NCBI RefSeq assembly: GCF_000372645.1
Contig: NZ_APMP01000032.1
Location: forward strand, 1 to 51,965
Length of the DNA: 51,965 bases
DNA from: Caulobacter vibrioides OR37
GTDB taxonomy: Bacteria; Pseudomonadota; Alphaproteobacteria; Caulobacterales; Caulobacteraceae
Direction: 5' to 3'
Each line of letters opens with the position of its first letter. Positions within the stretch are counted from its first letter, which is position 1. The notes below the pieces were generated by a model, which saw only the letters and a program-made list of their open reading frames with translations, ran no database searches and was not told the DNA's origin. Below, one piece after another: positions 1 to 8,777 of the stretch. The position numbers and the translations under genes were made by a program.

Positions 1-8
1 CTCGGTCG

Positions 9-37
9 CCCTCCTCGCCGCTCGGCAGGAGGGTTTT
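9..37 (+). terminator. Rho-independent terminator of an upstream gene
   Basis: CCCTCCT at 9-15 pairs with AGGAGGG at 27-33, with an inner GCC/GGC pairing, followed by TTTT at 34-37. It would end a rightward gene lying left of the window and insulate the cold-shock gene. Confidence 0.7.
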
Positions 38-234
38 CTTGTCTAAAATGCAATTTTAAGTGGCGCTTTTGCAACGCTCGTTGCCCGATGCGCGAATTTT
101 TCGAGTTTAGACCGCCCTCAGCCTCTTTTTCTCCGCTCAAAGCCCATGGCGCTTGCGCCGGTTTTGCGTCATGACTTCCGTTGGAAGGACGCGGGCCGAC
201 TATCAGCCCGTCGATTGAGGTGTTTGAGGATAAT

Positions 235-756
235 ATGGCGAACGGTGTCGTTAAGTGGTTCAACCCGGCCAAGGGCTTTGGCTTCATTCAGCCCGAGGAC
301 GGCGGCCAGGACGTGTTCGTCCACATCGCCGCGGTTGAACGCTCGGGTCTCTCGGGCCTGAACGAGGGTGATCAAGTCGCGTACGAACTGGAAGAAGATC
401 GTCGCTCGGGCAAGACCTCGGCGGGTCAGCTGCGCGTGACGGGTCACGGCCCGGCTCCGGCCGGCGGCGGTCGCGGCGCTCCCCGTCCTTCGCGCGGCTT
501 CGACAGCCCGCGTGGCGGCGGCGGTTTCTCGTCGGGCACCGGCGAAAGCGGCACGGGCGTCGTGAAGTGGTTCAACACCACCAAGGGCTTTGGCTTCATC
601 CAGCCCGACAATGGCGGCGGCGATGTGTTCGTGCACATCTCGGCCGTGGAGCGCGCCGGTCTGCGTGGCCTGAACGAAGGCCAGCAAGTTGGCTACGAGC
701 TTGAACAGGACCGCCGCTCGGGCAAGACCTCGGCCGGCAACCTGCGCATCCTCTAA
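235..756 (+). CDS. Double cold-shock-domain protein (CspC/CspD type)
   Basis: A 173-residue protein with two complete cold-shock domains, residues about 2-67 and 103-170, joined by a Gly/Pro/Arg/Ser-rich linker. Each domain carries the RNP1 motif KGFGFI and the RNP2 motif VFVHI, so it should bind single-stranded RNA or DNA and act as an RNA chaperone. Single-domain Csp proteins are about 70 residues; two-domain forms are typical of Caulobacter and relatives, where CspC and CspD work in stationary phase. I cannot tell which of the two this is. The ATG at 235 is preferred over an in-frame TTG at 181 because the fold begins right after it (MANGVVKWF). The 5' leader is fairly long, with no clear promoter. 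A strong terminator follows at 772-799. Confidence 0.92.
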   Translation: MANGVVKWFNPAKGFGFIQPEDGGQDVFVHIAAVERSGLSGLNEGDQVAYELEEDRRSGKTSAGQLRVTGHGPAPAGGGRGAPRPSRGFDSPRGGGGFSSGTGESGTGVVKWFNTTKGFGFIQPDNGGGDVFVHISAVERAGLRGLNEGQQVGYELEQDRRSGKTSAGNLRIL

Positions 757-771
757 GATCGCGTCCCAAGG

Positions 772-799
772 AAAAGGCCGCCCGAACGGACGGCCTTTT
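772..799 (+). terminator. Terminator of the cold-shock gene
   Basis: AAAAGGCCG at 772-780 pairs perfectly with CGGCCTTTT at 791-799, and CCG/CGG can pair inside the loop. It starts 15 bases after the cold-shock stop codon. The A/T-flanked symmetry lets it work in both directions. Confidence 0.85.
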
Positions 800-812
800 C
801 AGAGGTTTTTGG

Positions 813-849
813 AAGGCCCCGCCGATGCTGACGCGTCGGACGGGGCCTT
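813..849 (-). terminator. Terminator of the malic enzyme gene
   Basis: AAGGCCCCG at 813-821 pairs with CGGGGCCTT at 841-849. It lies 19 bases beyond the malic enzyme stop codon and is oriented to end that leftward transcript. Together with the neighbouring hairpin it separates two convergent genes. Confidence 0.7.
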
Positions 850-867
850 TCGGCGTTTCCGGAGGGC

Positions 868-3150
868 TTACGCCCCGGCGCGCTCGGACGCCGCCTGGTT
901 CACCGCCAGGGCCGTCAGGTTGACGATGCCGCGCGCCGTGACATTGGGCGTCAGGACGTGCAGCGGCTTGGCCATGCCCAAGAGGATCGGGCCCACCAAC
1001 AGGGACTCCGTGGCGGCGCTGAGCAGGGTCAGGCCGATATTGGCGGCGTCCAGGGTCGGCATGACCAGCAGATTGGCCGAGCCCTTCAGCGGGCTGTCGG
1101 CGACCAGGCGGTCGCGCAGGTGCTGGGTCAGGGCGGCGTCGGCGTGCATTTCGCCGTCGACCTCCAGATCCGGCGCCTGACGCCGCAGGAGGGCCAGGGC
1201 CTCGCGCATCTTGCGCGCGGTCGGCGAGTTGCTGGCCCCGAACGACGAGTGCGAAAGCAGGGCGGCCTTGGGCGTCAAGCCAAAGCGCCTGACAGCCTCG
1301 GCGGCCAGCTGCGTGCATTCGGCGATCTGCTCGGCGGTCGGATCCACATTGACGTGGGTGTCGCAGAAGAACAGCGTGCCGTTGTCCAGGATCAGGGTCG
1401 ACAGGGCGTAGACGCGGCTGACGTTCTCGCGACGCGGGATGATCGGCAGGGCGTAGGTCATGTGCTGCCACCAATCGCCGCTGCCGCCGACGAGCGCGGC
1501 CTCGACATAGCCCGACAACAGCAGCATCGAGGCGGCCACGGTCCGGCGTCCCTGGACGCGCCGCGCGGCGGCGATCGGCGGCACGCCCCGCCGGCCGACC
1601 AGACGTTGGTAGTCGAGCGCCAGCGGGTCGAACAGCTCCTTGTCGTCATACGGATCGACGATCTCGACCGTCTCTCCGACGCGCAGGCGCAGACCCAGCT
1701 CCTCGATCTTGGCCTTGATCACCTCGCGCCGGCCGACCAGGACCGGCTTGGCCAGGCCCTCGTCGACGACGGTCTGGACGGCGCGCAGGATGCGTTCGTC
1801 CTCGGCCTCGGCATAGGCGACCTTGACCGGCGCCTTGCGGGCCCGTTCGAACACCGGCCGCATCAGCTGGCCCGAGCGGTAGACGAACAGCTCCAGTTCG
1901 CGGCGGTAGACATCGAAGTCGGCGATCGGGCGGGTGGCCACGCCGCTGTCCATCGCCGCCTTGGCCACCGCCGGCGCGATCTGCAGGATCAGGCGCGGGT
2001 CGAAGGGCTTGGGGATGATGTATTGCGCGCCGAACACCGGCGCGGCGCCGCCATAGGCCGATGCGACCACCTCGGAAGCCTCGGCGCGGGCCAACTCGGC
2101 GATCGCCTCGACCGCGGCGACCTTCATGGCCTCGTTGATCTCGGAGGCGCCGACGTCCAGCGCGCCACGGAAGATGAACGGGAAGCAGAGGACGTTGTTG
2201 ACCTGGTTGGGGTAGTCGCTGCGTCCGGTGGCCATGATGGCGTCGGGGCGCTGGGCCTGGACCAGCTCCGGCAGGATCTCGGGTTCCGGATTGGCCATGG
2301 CCAGGATCAGCGGGTTCGGCGCCAGCAAGGGCAGCCACTCGGCCTTGAAGACACGCGGGGCCGAGAGGCCCAGGAAGATGTCGGCGCCGGGAAGCACTTC
2401 GGGCAGGGTGCGGGCGTCGGTCTGGCGCGCGTAGCGGGCCATGTTTTCGGGCATGTCCGGTTCGCGACCGGCGTGCACCACGCCCTTGATGTCGGTCAGG
2501 GTGACGTTCTCGACCGGAAGGCCCATCGAGACCAGGAGGTCGACGCAGGCCAGGGCCGCCGCGCCGGCGCCCGAGGTGACAAGCTTGACGTCCTTCAGCG
2601 CCTTGCCCTGCACGAGCAGCGCGTTGCGGACGGCGGCCGCGCAGACGATGGCGGTGCCGTGCTGGTCGTCGTGGAAGACCGGAATGTTCATCCGCTCGCG
2701 CAGCGCGCGCTCGATGATGAAGCACTCGGGGGCCTTGATGTCCTCGAGATTGACGCCGCCGAAGGTCGGCTCCAGGGCCGCGACGGTCTCGATAAAGCGG
2801 TCGGGGTCCTTGGCGTCGACCTCGATGTCGAACACGTCGATGCCGGCGAATTTCTTGAAGAGGACGGCCTTGCCTTCCATCACCGGCTTGGACGCCAGGG
2901 GGCCGATGTCGCCCAGGCCCAGCACGGCGGTGCCGTTCGAGATCACGGCCACCAGGTTGCCGCGCGCGGTGTAGTCGCGGGCGAGGTCCGGGTTCTCGGC
3001 GATCGCCACGCAAGGCGCCGCGACGCCGGGCGAATAGGCGAGGGCGAGATCGCGTTGGGTGGCCATCCGCTTGGTGGCCTCGATCGTCAGTTTCCCGGGG
3101 CGCGGCAGGCGGTGATAGTCCAGCGCCGCCTTGCGGAAATCCTCGTCCAT
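868..3150 (-). CDS. maeB: NADP-dependent malic enzyme with phosphotransacetylase-like domain
   Basis: A 760-residue protein of the long MaeB type. The N-terminal ~430 residues are the malic enzyme, decarboxylating malate to pyruvate with reduction of NAD(P); [14 protein letters not shown] and [19 protein letters not shown] are family motifs. The C-terminal ~330 residues resemble phosphotransacetylase; in this family that part is generally regulatory (acetyl-CoA sensing) and not catalytic. Full length is usual for the family. The ATG at 3150 has AGAGGA about 8 bases upstream. It is a stand-alone gene, convergent with the cold-shock gene and divergent from uraH. A LacI-type operator-like palindrome lies at 3280-3293 in the shared upstream region. 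Confidence 0.95.
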   Translation of the reverse strand: MDEDFRKAALDYHRLPRPGKLTIEATKRMATQRDLALAYSPGVAAPCVAIAENPDLARDYTARGNLVAVISNGTAVLGLGDIGPLASKPVMEGKAVLFKKFAGIDVFDIEVDAKDPDRFIETVAALEPTFGGVNLEDIKAPECFIIERALRERMNIPVFHDDQHGTAIVCAAAVRNALLVQGKALKDVKLVTSGAGAAALACVDLLVSMGLPVENVTLTDIKGVVHAGREPDMPENMARYARQTDARTLPEVLPGADIFLGLSAPRVFKAEWLPLLAPNPLILAMANPEPEILPELVQAQRPDAIMATGRSDYPNQVNNVLCFPFIFRGALDVGASEINEAMKVAAVEAIAELARAEASEVVASAYGGAAPVFGAQYIIPKPFDPRLILQIAPAVAKAAMDSGVATRPIADFDVYRRELELFVYRSGQLMRPVFERARKAPVKVAYAEAEDERILRAVQTVVDEGLAKPVLVGRREVIKAKIEELGLRLRVGETVEIVDPYDDKELFDPLALDYQRLVGRRGVPPIAAARRVQGRRTVAASMLLLSGYVEAALVGGSGDWWQHMTYALPIIPRRENVSRVYALSTLILDNGTLFFCDTHVNVDPTAEQIAECTQLAAEAVRRFGLTPKAALLSHSSFGASNSPTARKMREALALLRRQAPDLEVDGEMHADAALTQHLRDRLVADSPLKGSANLLVMPTLDAANIGLTLLSAATESLLVGPILLGMAKPLHVLTPNVTARGIVNLTALAVNQAASERAGA

Positions 3151-3279
3151 TCGGTGTTCCTCTTAGACCATTCTGCGCGCGCGTCGCGCGCCCGTCTCGT
3201 TCGCGGACCGTCAAAGGGTCTAGCTACCGGGGATGAGCCGTTTTTCCAACCCTGAGCGCCCGAAGCGTCGATCAAATTA

Positions 3280-3293
3280 TGGTAGCGGTAACA
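3280..3293. promoter_or_regulatory. LacI/XylR-type operator-like palindrome
   Basis: The 14-mer TGGTAGCGGTAACA matches 12 of 14 positions of the perfect palindrome TGGTAGCGCTACCA, which I recall as the type of site used by Caulobacter LacI-family sugar repressors such as XylR. It is 130 bases upstream of maeB and could control maeB or uraH. One site with two mismatches is weak evidence. Confidence 0.35.
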
Positions 3294-3344
3294 TATCTTG
3301 AGGGCGCTCCGATGTCCGAGATGTGCCGCGAAGGGGCGCGCAAG

Positions 3345-3358
3345 TAATAAATCTATTA
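3345..3358. promoter_or_regulatory. AT-rich inverted repeat upstream of uraH
   Basis: TAATA-AATC-TATTA is a perfect 5-base inverted repeat in an otherwise GC-rich region, starting inside the string CAAGTAATAAATC. Related AAGTAAGA strings with facing ACTT occur upstream of allC and hpxX, so a shared regulator site is possible. It may equally be part of the uraH promoter. Confidence 0.3.
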
Positions 3359-3496
3359 TATAGTGCCCGCGCTTCGGGCGCCCGCCGCCGCCTTCCTTGG
3401 CGCTTCTCCTTCCAGCGCGACCAAGCGGGGCAAGGCGCTGGACAGGGCGCCCGGAGCGACCGAGCATCGCGGGACGAGACGATCAGAGGGCTGAGC

Positions 3497-3844
3497 ATGA
3501 CGGGACTGACCACGCATATCCTTGACCAGGCCGCCGGCAAACCGGCGGCGGGGGTCCGGGTGAGCGTGTCCCGACGCGACGGGGACGTCGTCACGCGGCT
3601 GGCGGAATTCCGCACCGACTCGGACGGCCGTGCGCGGCTTATCGCCCCCGAAGACTTTCAGGTCGGGGCCTACCGCCTGGAATTCGCCATCGGCGATCAC
3701 TTCAAGGCGTCGGGACTGCCAGTCGCCGATCCGCCGTTCCTGGACGTGGTGGTCATCGACTTCGCCGCGTCGAGCGTCGACCGGCATTGGCATGTGCCGC
3801 TGCTGGTCTCGCCGTATGGTTATTCCACCTACCGGGGCAGCTGA
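3497..3844 (+). CDS. uraH: 5-hydroxyisourate hydrolase (transthyretin-related)
   Basis: A 115-residue protein that hydrolyses 5-hydroxyisourate, the product of urate oxidation, to OHCU, the substrate of UraD. It starts MTGLTTHILD, with the family's N-terminal catalytic His at residue 7, and ends in the diagnostic tetrapeptide YRGS. Length matches the bacterial family, which has no signal peptide. The ATG at 3497 is chosen because homology begins exactly there; the frame is open further upstream but the sequence is not conserved. It is the first gene of a rightward operon: the next gene, xdhA, starts at the base after its stop codon. Its partners puuD and uraD lie at 18711-20424 on the other strand. 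Confidence 0.95.
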   Translation: MTGLTTHILDQAAGKPAAGVRVSVSRRDGDVVTRLAEFRTDSDGRARLIAPEDFQVGAYRLEFAIGDHFKASGLPVADPPFLDVVVIDFAASSVDRHWHVPLLVSPYGYSTYRGS

Positions 3845-5287
3845 ATGGGCGAGACGATCCGGTTCCTGCTGGATGGAGAGGCGCGGGAGGTCCATGGGGC
3901 CAACCCGACGACGACCTTGCTGGAACACCTGCGCGGACCGATGCGGCGCACCGGAACCAAGGAAGGCTGCGCCGAGGGCGACTGCGGGTCGTGCACGGTG
4001 CTGGTCGGCGAGCCGGAGGGAGAGGGCGTCGCCTGGCGGGCCGTCAATGCCTGCATCCAGTTATTGCCCATGGTCCATGGCAAGGCCTTGATGACGGTCG
4101 AAAGCCTGGCCAAGAACGGCCAGCCGCATCCGGTGCAGCAGGCCATGGTTGACCGGCATGGATCGCAGTGCGGCTTCTGCACGCCGGGGATCGTGATGTC
4201 GCTGTATGCGCGAGCGATCGGCTCCAAGGGGGCGCGCGCGCCGGTCGGCGAGGTTCTGGCCGGGAACCTGTGCCGCTGCACCGGCTATGGTCCGATCATC
4301 GAGGTCGCCAAGGGCGTGAGCGCCGAGGCCGCGCCGGAGGTTGATCTCTCCGCCGTGCGCGACGAGACGATGCTGACGCTGAGCTTCCAGGACGAGGTTC
4401 ATGGCGTGACCCGGACCTGGCTGGCGCCGCGCACTGCGGACGAGCTGGCCCAGGCCTATCTGGAGCATCCGGACGCCACGATCGTGGCCGGCGCCACCGA
4501 TGTCGGCCTCTGGGTGACCAAGCTGCGCAAGCCGTTACCGACGCTGATCAGCCTCTCCGAGGTCGCCGAGCTGAAGGCGCTGCGCGAGACCGAGGGGGGG
4601 CTGTGGATCGGCGCGGGCGTTCGCTATGTCGATGCGATCGCGGCCGTGGCCAAGCTCTACCCGGATCTCGGGGCCATGATGCGCCGGCTCGGCTCGACCC
4701 AGGTGCGCAACAGCGGCACCATCGGCGGCAATATCGCCAACGGCTCGCCGATCGGCGACATGCCGCCGGCCCTGATCGCGGCGGGGGCGCGACTGGTTCT
4801 GCGTCGGGGCGGCGAGCGCCGCGAGATGGCGCTGGAAGCGTTTTTCCTCGATTACGGCAAGCAGGATCGCCGGCCCGGCGAATTCGTCGAGGCGGTGATC
4901 GCGCCTCGTCTGGACGCGGGACGGATTTTCAAGGTCTTCAAGCTGTCCAAGCGTTTCGACCAGGATATCTCGGCGGTGTGCGGCGCCTTCTCGCTGTTGG
5001 TCGAGGACGGCGTGGTCCGCGACGCCCGGGTCGCGTTCGGCGGCATGGCCGGCACGCCCAAGCGCGCCCAGGCCTGCGAGGTCGCGCTGATTGGCCAGCC
5101 GTGGACCGAGGCGACGGTCGAGGCGGCAATGGGCGCGCTGGACGCCGACTATACGCCGATGAGCGACATGCGCGCCTCGGCGGCCTACCGGTCGCTGGCG
5201 GCGCGGAACATACTGCGCAAAGTCCTGCTTGAGAGCCAGGACCCCGGCGGCGAAACCCGCATTGTCCCGGAGAGCGCGCATGGCTGA
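3845..5287 (+). CDS. xdhA: Xanthine dehydrogenase small subunit (2Fe-2S and FAD)
   Basis: A 480-residue protein, the electron-transfer subunit of the molybdenum enzyme that oxidises hypoxanthine and xanthine to urate. The plant-type ferredoxin domain has Cys42, 47, 50 and 70. The helical 2Fe-2S domain has Cys109, 112, 143 and 145 (CGFC and CRC). The FAD domain starts near residue 190, with VAGATDVGLWVTK and the FAD-binding GTIGGNIANGSPIGD. It has the usual length and domain order for bacterial XdhA. It begins immediately after uraH and overlaps xdhB by 8 bases, so translational coupling is likely. It acts in the cytoplasm with XdhB. Confidence 0.96.
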   Translation: MGETIRFLLDGEAREVHGANPTTTLLEHLRGPMRRTGTKEGCAEGDCGSCTVLVGEPEGEGVAWRAVNACIQLLPMVHGKALMTVESLAKNGQPHPVQQAMVDRHGSQCGFCTPGIVMSLYARAIGSKGARAPVGEVLAGNLCRCTGYGPIIEVAKGVSAEAAPEVDLSAVRDETMLTLSFQDEVHGVTRTWLAPRTADELAQAYLEHPDATIVAGATDVGLWVTKLRKPLPTLISLSEVAELKALRETEGGLWIGAGVRYVDAIAAVAKLYPDLGAMMRRLGSTQVRNSGTIGGNIANGSPIGDMPPALIAAGARLVLRRGGERREMALEAFFLDYGKQDRRPGEFVEAVIAPRLDAGRIFKVFKLSKRFDQDISAVCGAFSLLVEDGVVRDARVAFGGMAGTPKRAQACEVALIGQPWTEATVEAAMGALDADYTPMSDMRASAAYRSLAARNILRKVLLESQDPGGETRIVPESAHG

Positions 5288-7622
5288 CTCCGCGGCGACC
5301 ACATCGATGATCGAGACCGCGCCGGTTCGCGGCGTGCACGCGGCTTTGCCGCATGACAGCGCCGCGCGTCATGTGTCGGGCTCGGCGATCTATATCGACG
5401 ACCTGCCCGAGCCGGCCGGCTTGCTGCATGTGGCGTTTGGTCGGAGCGCCAAGGCCCGCGCCAGGATCGCGCGGATGGACCTGTCCGCCGTCCGCGCCGC
5501 GCCCGGGGTGGTTCTGGTGCTGAGCGCCGAGGACGTGCCTGGCGAGAACGACGTCAGCCCCGTCATCCACGACGATCGCCTGTTCGCCGACGGCGAGGTC
5601 TATTGCGTGGGGCAAAGCCTGTTCGCGGTCGCCGCGACGTCGCTGTCCGCCGCCCGCGCCGCCGCGGCCAAGGCCGTGGTCGAGTATGAGGATCTGCCCG
5701 CCGCCATCGACATCGCCGCCGCACGCGCGATGGACCTCAAGATCGAAGCCAGCCAGAGGATGGCGCGCGGCGACGCCCAGGGCGCCCTGGCCAGCGCGCC
5801 GCGCCGGGCGCGGGGCCGGTTCGTGATCGGCGGCCAAGACCACTTCTATCTCGAGGGCCAGATCGCCCTGGCGACGCCGCGCGAGGACGGCGACGTCCAT
5901 GTGTGGTCCTCGACCCAGCACCCCACCGAGGTGCAGCACCTGATCGCCCGCGTGCTGGGCAAGCCCGACCATTGCGTGACGGTCGAGGTGCGCCGCATGG
6001 GCGGGGGCTTTGGGGGCAAGGAGACGCAGGCGTCGCTGTTCGCCGCCGCCGCCGCCCTGGTCGCCGTCAAGACCGGGCGGCCCGCCAAGTGCCGTCCCGA
6101 TCGCGACGAGGACATGGTCATGACCGGCAAGCGGCATGACTTCGAGGTCGTCTATGATGTCGGCTTCGAGGACGACGGCCGGCTGACTGGCCTGTCGCTG
6201 GAGCTGGCGTCGCGTTGCGGCGCGACGACCGACCTGTCGCCGGCGATCAACGACCGGGCGATGTTCCACGCCGACAACGCCTACTTCCTGCCGGCGGTCG
6301 AGATCCTATCGCATCGCTATCGAACCCATACGGTGTCGAATACGGCCTTCCGGGGTTTTGGCGGGCCGCAGGGCATGATCGCCATCGAGCGGGTGATGGA
6401 CGCCGTGGCCGCCGCTGTCGGCCTCGACCCGCTGGAGGTGCGCCGCCGCAATCTCTATGGCGGCGAGGGACGCGACCTGACGCCCTATGGTCAGGTGGTG
6501 GAGGACAATGTCGCGCCGCAGCTGATCGACGAGCTGGCCGCGTCCTGCGCTTACGAGGCGCGCCGCCGCGAGATCGAAGCCTTCAACGCCGCGAGCCCCG
6601 TGCTGAAGAAGGGCATCGCCCTGACGCCTGTGAAGTTCGGCATCTCGTTCACGACCACTCACCTGAACCAGGCGGGGGCGCTGCTGCACCTCTACGCCGA
6701 CGGCTCGATCATGCTGAACCACGGCGGGACCGAGATGGGGCAGGGGCTGAACGTCAAGATCGCCCAGATCGTCGCCCAGGCCTTCCAGGTCGACGTGGCG
6801 CGGGTGAAGATCACCTCGACCGTCACCGACAAGGTGCCCAACACCTCGGCCACCGCCGCCTCGTCGGGCGCGGACCTGAACGGCATGGCGGCCTTGAACG
6901 CGGCCGAGACCATCAAGGCGCGGCTGGTCGCCTTCGCCGCCGACAAATGGGGCGTCGCGCCCGACGCGGTGGCCTTCACCCCGGCCGGCGTCCGCGTGGG
7001 GGCAGAGACTTTCGAGTTCGGCGGGTTCATTCGTCAGGCCTATCTGGCGCGGATTTCGCTGTCGGCGACCGGCTTCTACGCCACGCCCAAGATCCATTAC
7101 GACCGCGCGACCCACACGGGTCGGCCCTTCTATTATTTCGCCTATGGGGCGGCTTGCAGCGAGGTGCTGATCGACACCCTGACCGGCGAGATGAAGGTCA
7201 CGCGCGCCGATATCCTGCACGACGTCGGCAAGTCGCTGAATCCAGCCATCGACCTTGGCCAGATCGAGGGCGGCTTCGTTCAGGGCATGGGCTGGCTGAC
7301 GACCGAGGAGCTGGTCTATGACGGGCAAGGTCGCCTGAGGACCCACGCGCCCTCGACCTACAAGATTCCCACCTGCGGCGACCGGCCGGCGCATCTGGAC
7401 GTGCGGCTTTGGAGGTCCGGGCGCAATGTCGAGGCGACCGTGCACCGCTCCAAGGCCGTCGGCGAGCCCCCCTTGATGCTGGCGATCTCGGTGCACAGCG
7501 CGATCAGCCACGCGGTGGCGAGCCTGGGGGATTATCGGGTGTTCCCCGACCTGAACGCGCCGGCGACTCCCGAGGCGATCCTGATGGCCTGCGAGGATGT
7601 TCGGAGGCGGGCGCATGCATAG
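5280..7622 (+). CDS. xdhB: Xanthine dehydrogenase large subunit (molybdopterin-binding)
   Basis: A 780-residue catalytic subunit that binds the molybdenum cofactor. Visible family motifs are RRMGGGFGGKETQ, FRGFGGPQG, the cofactor-binding GTEMGQGLNVKIAQ, and GEPPLML near the C terminus with the catalytic Glu. The start is placed at the ATG at 5280, which overlaps the xdhA stop; an earlier in-frame GTG at 5229 lies wholly inside xdhA and adds an arginine-rich unconserved stretch. It is followed by a 135-base palindromic repeat and then xdhC. No truncation or frameshift is seen. Confidence 0.96.
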   Translation: MADSAATTSMIETAPVRGVHAALPHDSAARHVSGSAIYIDDLPEPAGLLHVAFGRSAKARARIARMDLSAVRAAPGVVLVLSAEDVPGENDVSPVIHDDRLFADGEVYCVGQSLFAVAATSLSAARAAAAKAVVEYEDLPAAIDIAAARAMDLKIEASQRMARGDAQGALASAPRRARGRFVIGGQDHFYLEGQIALATPREDGDVHVWSSTQHPTEVQHLIARVLGKPDHCVTVEVRRMGGGFGGKETQASLFAAAAALVAVKTGRPAKCRPDRDEDMVMTGKRHDFEVVYDVGFEDDGRLTGLSLELASRCGATTDLSPAINDRAMFHADNAYFLPAVEILSHRYRTHTVSNTAFRGFGGPQGMIAIERVMDAVAAAVGLDPLEVRRRNLYGGEGRDLTPYGQVVEDNVAPQLIDELAASCAYEARRREIEAFNAASPVLKKGIALTPVKFGISFTTTHLNQAGALLHLYADGSIMLNHGGTEMGQGLNVKIAQIVAQAFQVDVARVKITSTVTDKVPNTSATAASSGADLNGMAALNAAETIKARLVAFAADKWGVAPDAVAFTPAGVRVGAETFEFGGFIRQAYLARISLSATGFYATPKIHYDRATHTGRPFYYFAYGAACSEVLIDTLTGEMKVTRADILHDVGKSLNPAIDLGQIEGGFVQGMGWLTTEELVYDGQGRLRTHAPSTYKIPTCGDRPAHLDVRLWRSGRNVEATVHRSKAVGEPPLMLAISVHSAISHAVASLGDYRVFPDLNAPATPEAILMACEDVRRRAHA

Positions 7623-7757
7623 CGCCCCCTCCGTCTCGCTGCGTATTCGCAGCGATACACCTCCCCCGCGCGCGGGGGAGGAACGGGTCCGTTTCTCCTC
7701 CCCCGTTCAACGGGGGAGGTTGCGCGGCGCGGATACGCGCCGTGACGGAGGGGGCGC
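7622..7757. repeat. Composite palindromic intergenic repeat between xdhB and xdhC
   Basis: The outer arms GCGCCCCCTCCGT (7622-7634) and ACGGAGGGGGCGC (7745-7757) are a perfect 13-base inverted repeat. Between them lie two strong hairpins, CCTCCCCC-GCGCGC-GGGGGAGG near 7660-7681 and CCTCCCCCGTT-CAACGGGGGAGG near 7697-7719. It fills the whole gap between xdhB and xdhC. The right arm contains the GGAGGGGG that serves as the xdhC ribosome-binding site. A similar element sits at 10056-10166. Confidence 0.85.
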
Positions 7758-8777
7758 ATGAGCCGGAACTGGGCCCGCGCCGCCCTGGCGCGTCTCGACG
7801 CTCACGATGAGGCCGCGCTGGTCACCGTCCTCGCCACCGAGGGCTCGGCGCCGCGCGAGGCGGGGACCAAGATGGTTGTCTGGCGAGGGGGCCAGGACGG
7901 CACGATCGGCGGCGGCAATCTGGAGTACCGCGTGGCCGATCAGGCGCGGCGGATGCTGGACATCCCTCAGACCCAGTTCGCGATCCAGGACTATCCGCTG
8001 GGGCCGCTGCTGGCGCAGTGCTGTGGGGGGCGGGTGCGTCTGTTCCTCGAGCGTCTGAACGATAACAGCCGCGGCTGGCTGACCGAGGCCGCCCAGCGCA
8101 TGGACGCGGCCGAGCCGTTCGAGGTCCGCACGCGCTTCGAGCCTGGAGCCTTGACCAAGAGCATCGCGCCGATCCTGAGCGCCCAGGACGAGGCGCCCCC
8201 CGTCACCCTGGCGGGAGGACCGGCCAGCGCGCGCGGGCCTCGCCCCGCGCCAGGCGACGAACTGGTCGAGCGCGCCGACGCGCCGCGTCCGCCGTTGCTG
8301 CTGTTCGGCGCCGGCCATGTTGGCCAGGCGATTGCCCGAGCCTTCGAGCCGCTGCCGTTCCAGCTCTTCTGGTACGACACCCGCCCCGAGACCGCCGACC
8401 TTCCCGGCGTTAGCGTGCTGTCGCCGGCCGAGATGGCCGCCAAGGCCATGGGCGCGGATCCCGACGCCTTCGGCCTGGTGCTGACGCACGATCACGCCCT
8501 CGACTACGCCCTGGTCTCGGCCGGCTTGGCGGGCGGGGGCTTTTCGTATTTCGGGGTCATAGGCTCGAAGACCAAGCGCGCTCGTTTCATGCGGCGGTTA
8601 CGCGATGATGGTTTCTCCGAGGCCGCGCTGACCCGCCTGACCTGTCCCATCGGTCTGCCTCAACTGAAGAGCAAGGCGCCGGAGGTGATCGCGGTCTCGG
8701 TGGCGGCCGATCTCCTGATGCGCCAGGAGGCGGCGCGCGTTCGAAACGACGAAGGCCTGATCCGTGCAAGCTTATAG
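7758..8777 (+). CDS. xdhC: Xanthine dehydrogenase accessory protein XdhC
   Basis: A 339-residue XdhC/CoxI-family chaperone that binds the molybdenum cofactor, promotes its sulfuration and inserts it into XdhB. It has the N-terminal XdhC signature TEGSAPREAGTKM, the CCGG motif (QCCGGRVRLF), and a C-terminal Rossmann region with LFGAGHVGQAI. Length is typical. The ATG at 7758 follows a GGAGGGGG that belongs to the preceding repeat element. The last codons overlap the start of guaD by 14 bases, suggesting coupled translation. Confidence 0.93.
   Translation: MSRNWARAALARLDAHDEAALVTVLATEGSAPREAGTKMVVWRGGQDGTIGGGNLEYRVADQARRMLDIPQTQFAIQDYPLGPLLAQCCGGRVRLFLERLNDNSRGWLTEAAQRMDAAEPFEVRTRFEPGALTKSIAPILSAQDEAPPVTLAGGPASARGPRPAPGDELVERADAPRPPLLLFGAGHVGQAIARAFEPLPFQLFWYDTRPETADLPGVSVLSPAEMAAKAMGADPDAFGLVLTHDHALDYALVSAGLAGGGFSYFGVIGSKTKRARFMRRLRDDGFSEAALTRLTCPIGLPQLKSKAPEVIAVSVAADLLMRQEAARVRNDEGLIRASL

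Larger units (their letters stand above)
3151..3496. other. Divergent intergenic region maeB / uraH
   Basis: 346 bases without a convincing gene. It holds the maeB ribosome-binding site, a GC-rich alternating tract near 3174-3192, an imperfect LacI-type palindrome at 3280-3293 and an AT-rich inverted repeat at 3345-3358 about 140 bases before uraH. Open frames across it are leftward or rightward extensions of the flanking genes and lack family sequence. Confidence 0.5.

Noticed and set aside
958..3255. 765-codon open frame opposite to maeB
   Set aside because: It mirrors the malic enzyme gene, is rich in Gly/Arg/Asp/Gln as expected of an antisense frame in GC-rich DNA, and shows no family motif.
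7622..7757. Repeat between xdhB and xdhC as an insertion sequence
   Set aside because: It is too short, has no coding capacity and shows no flanking direct repeats that I can see.
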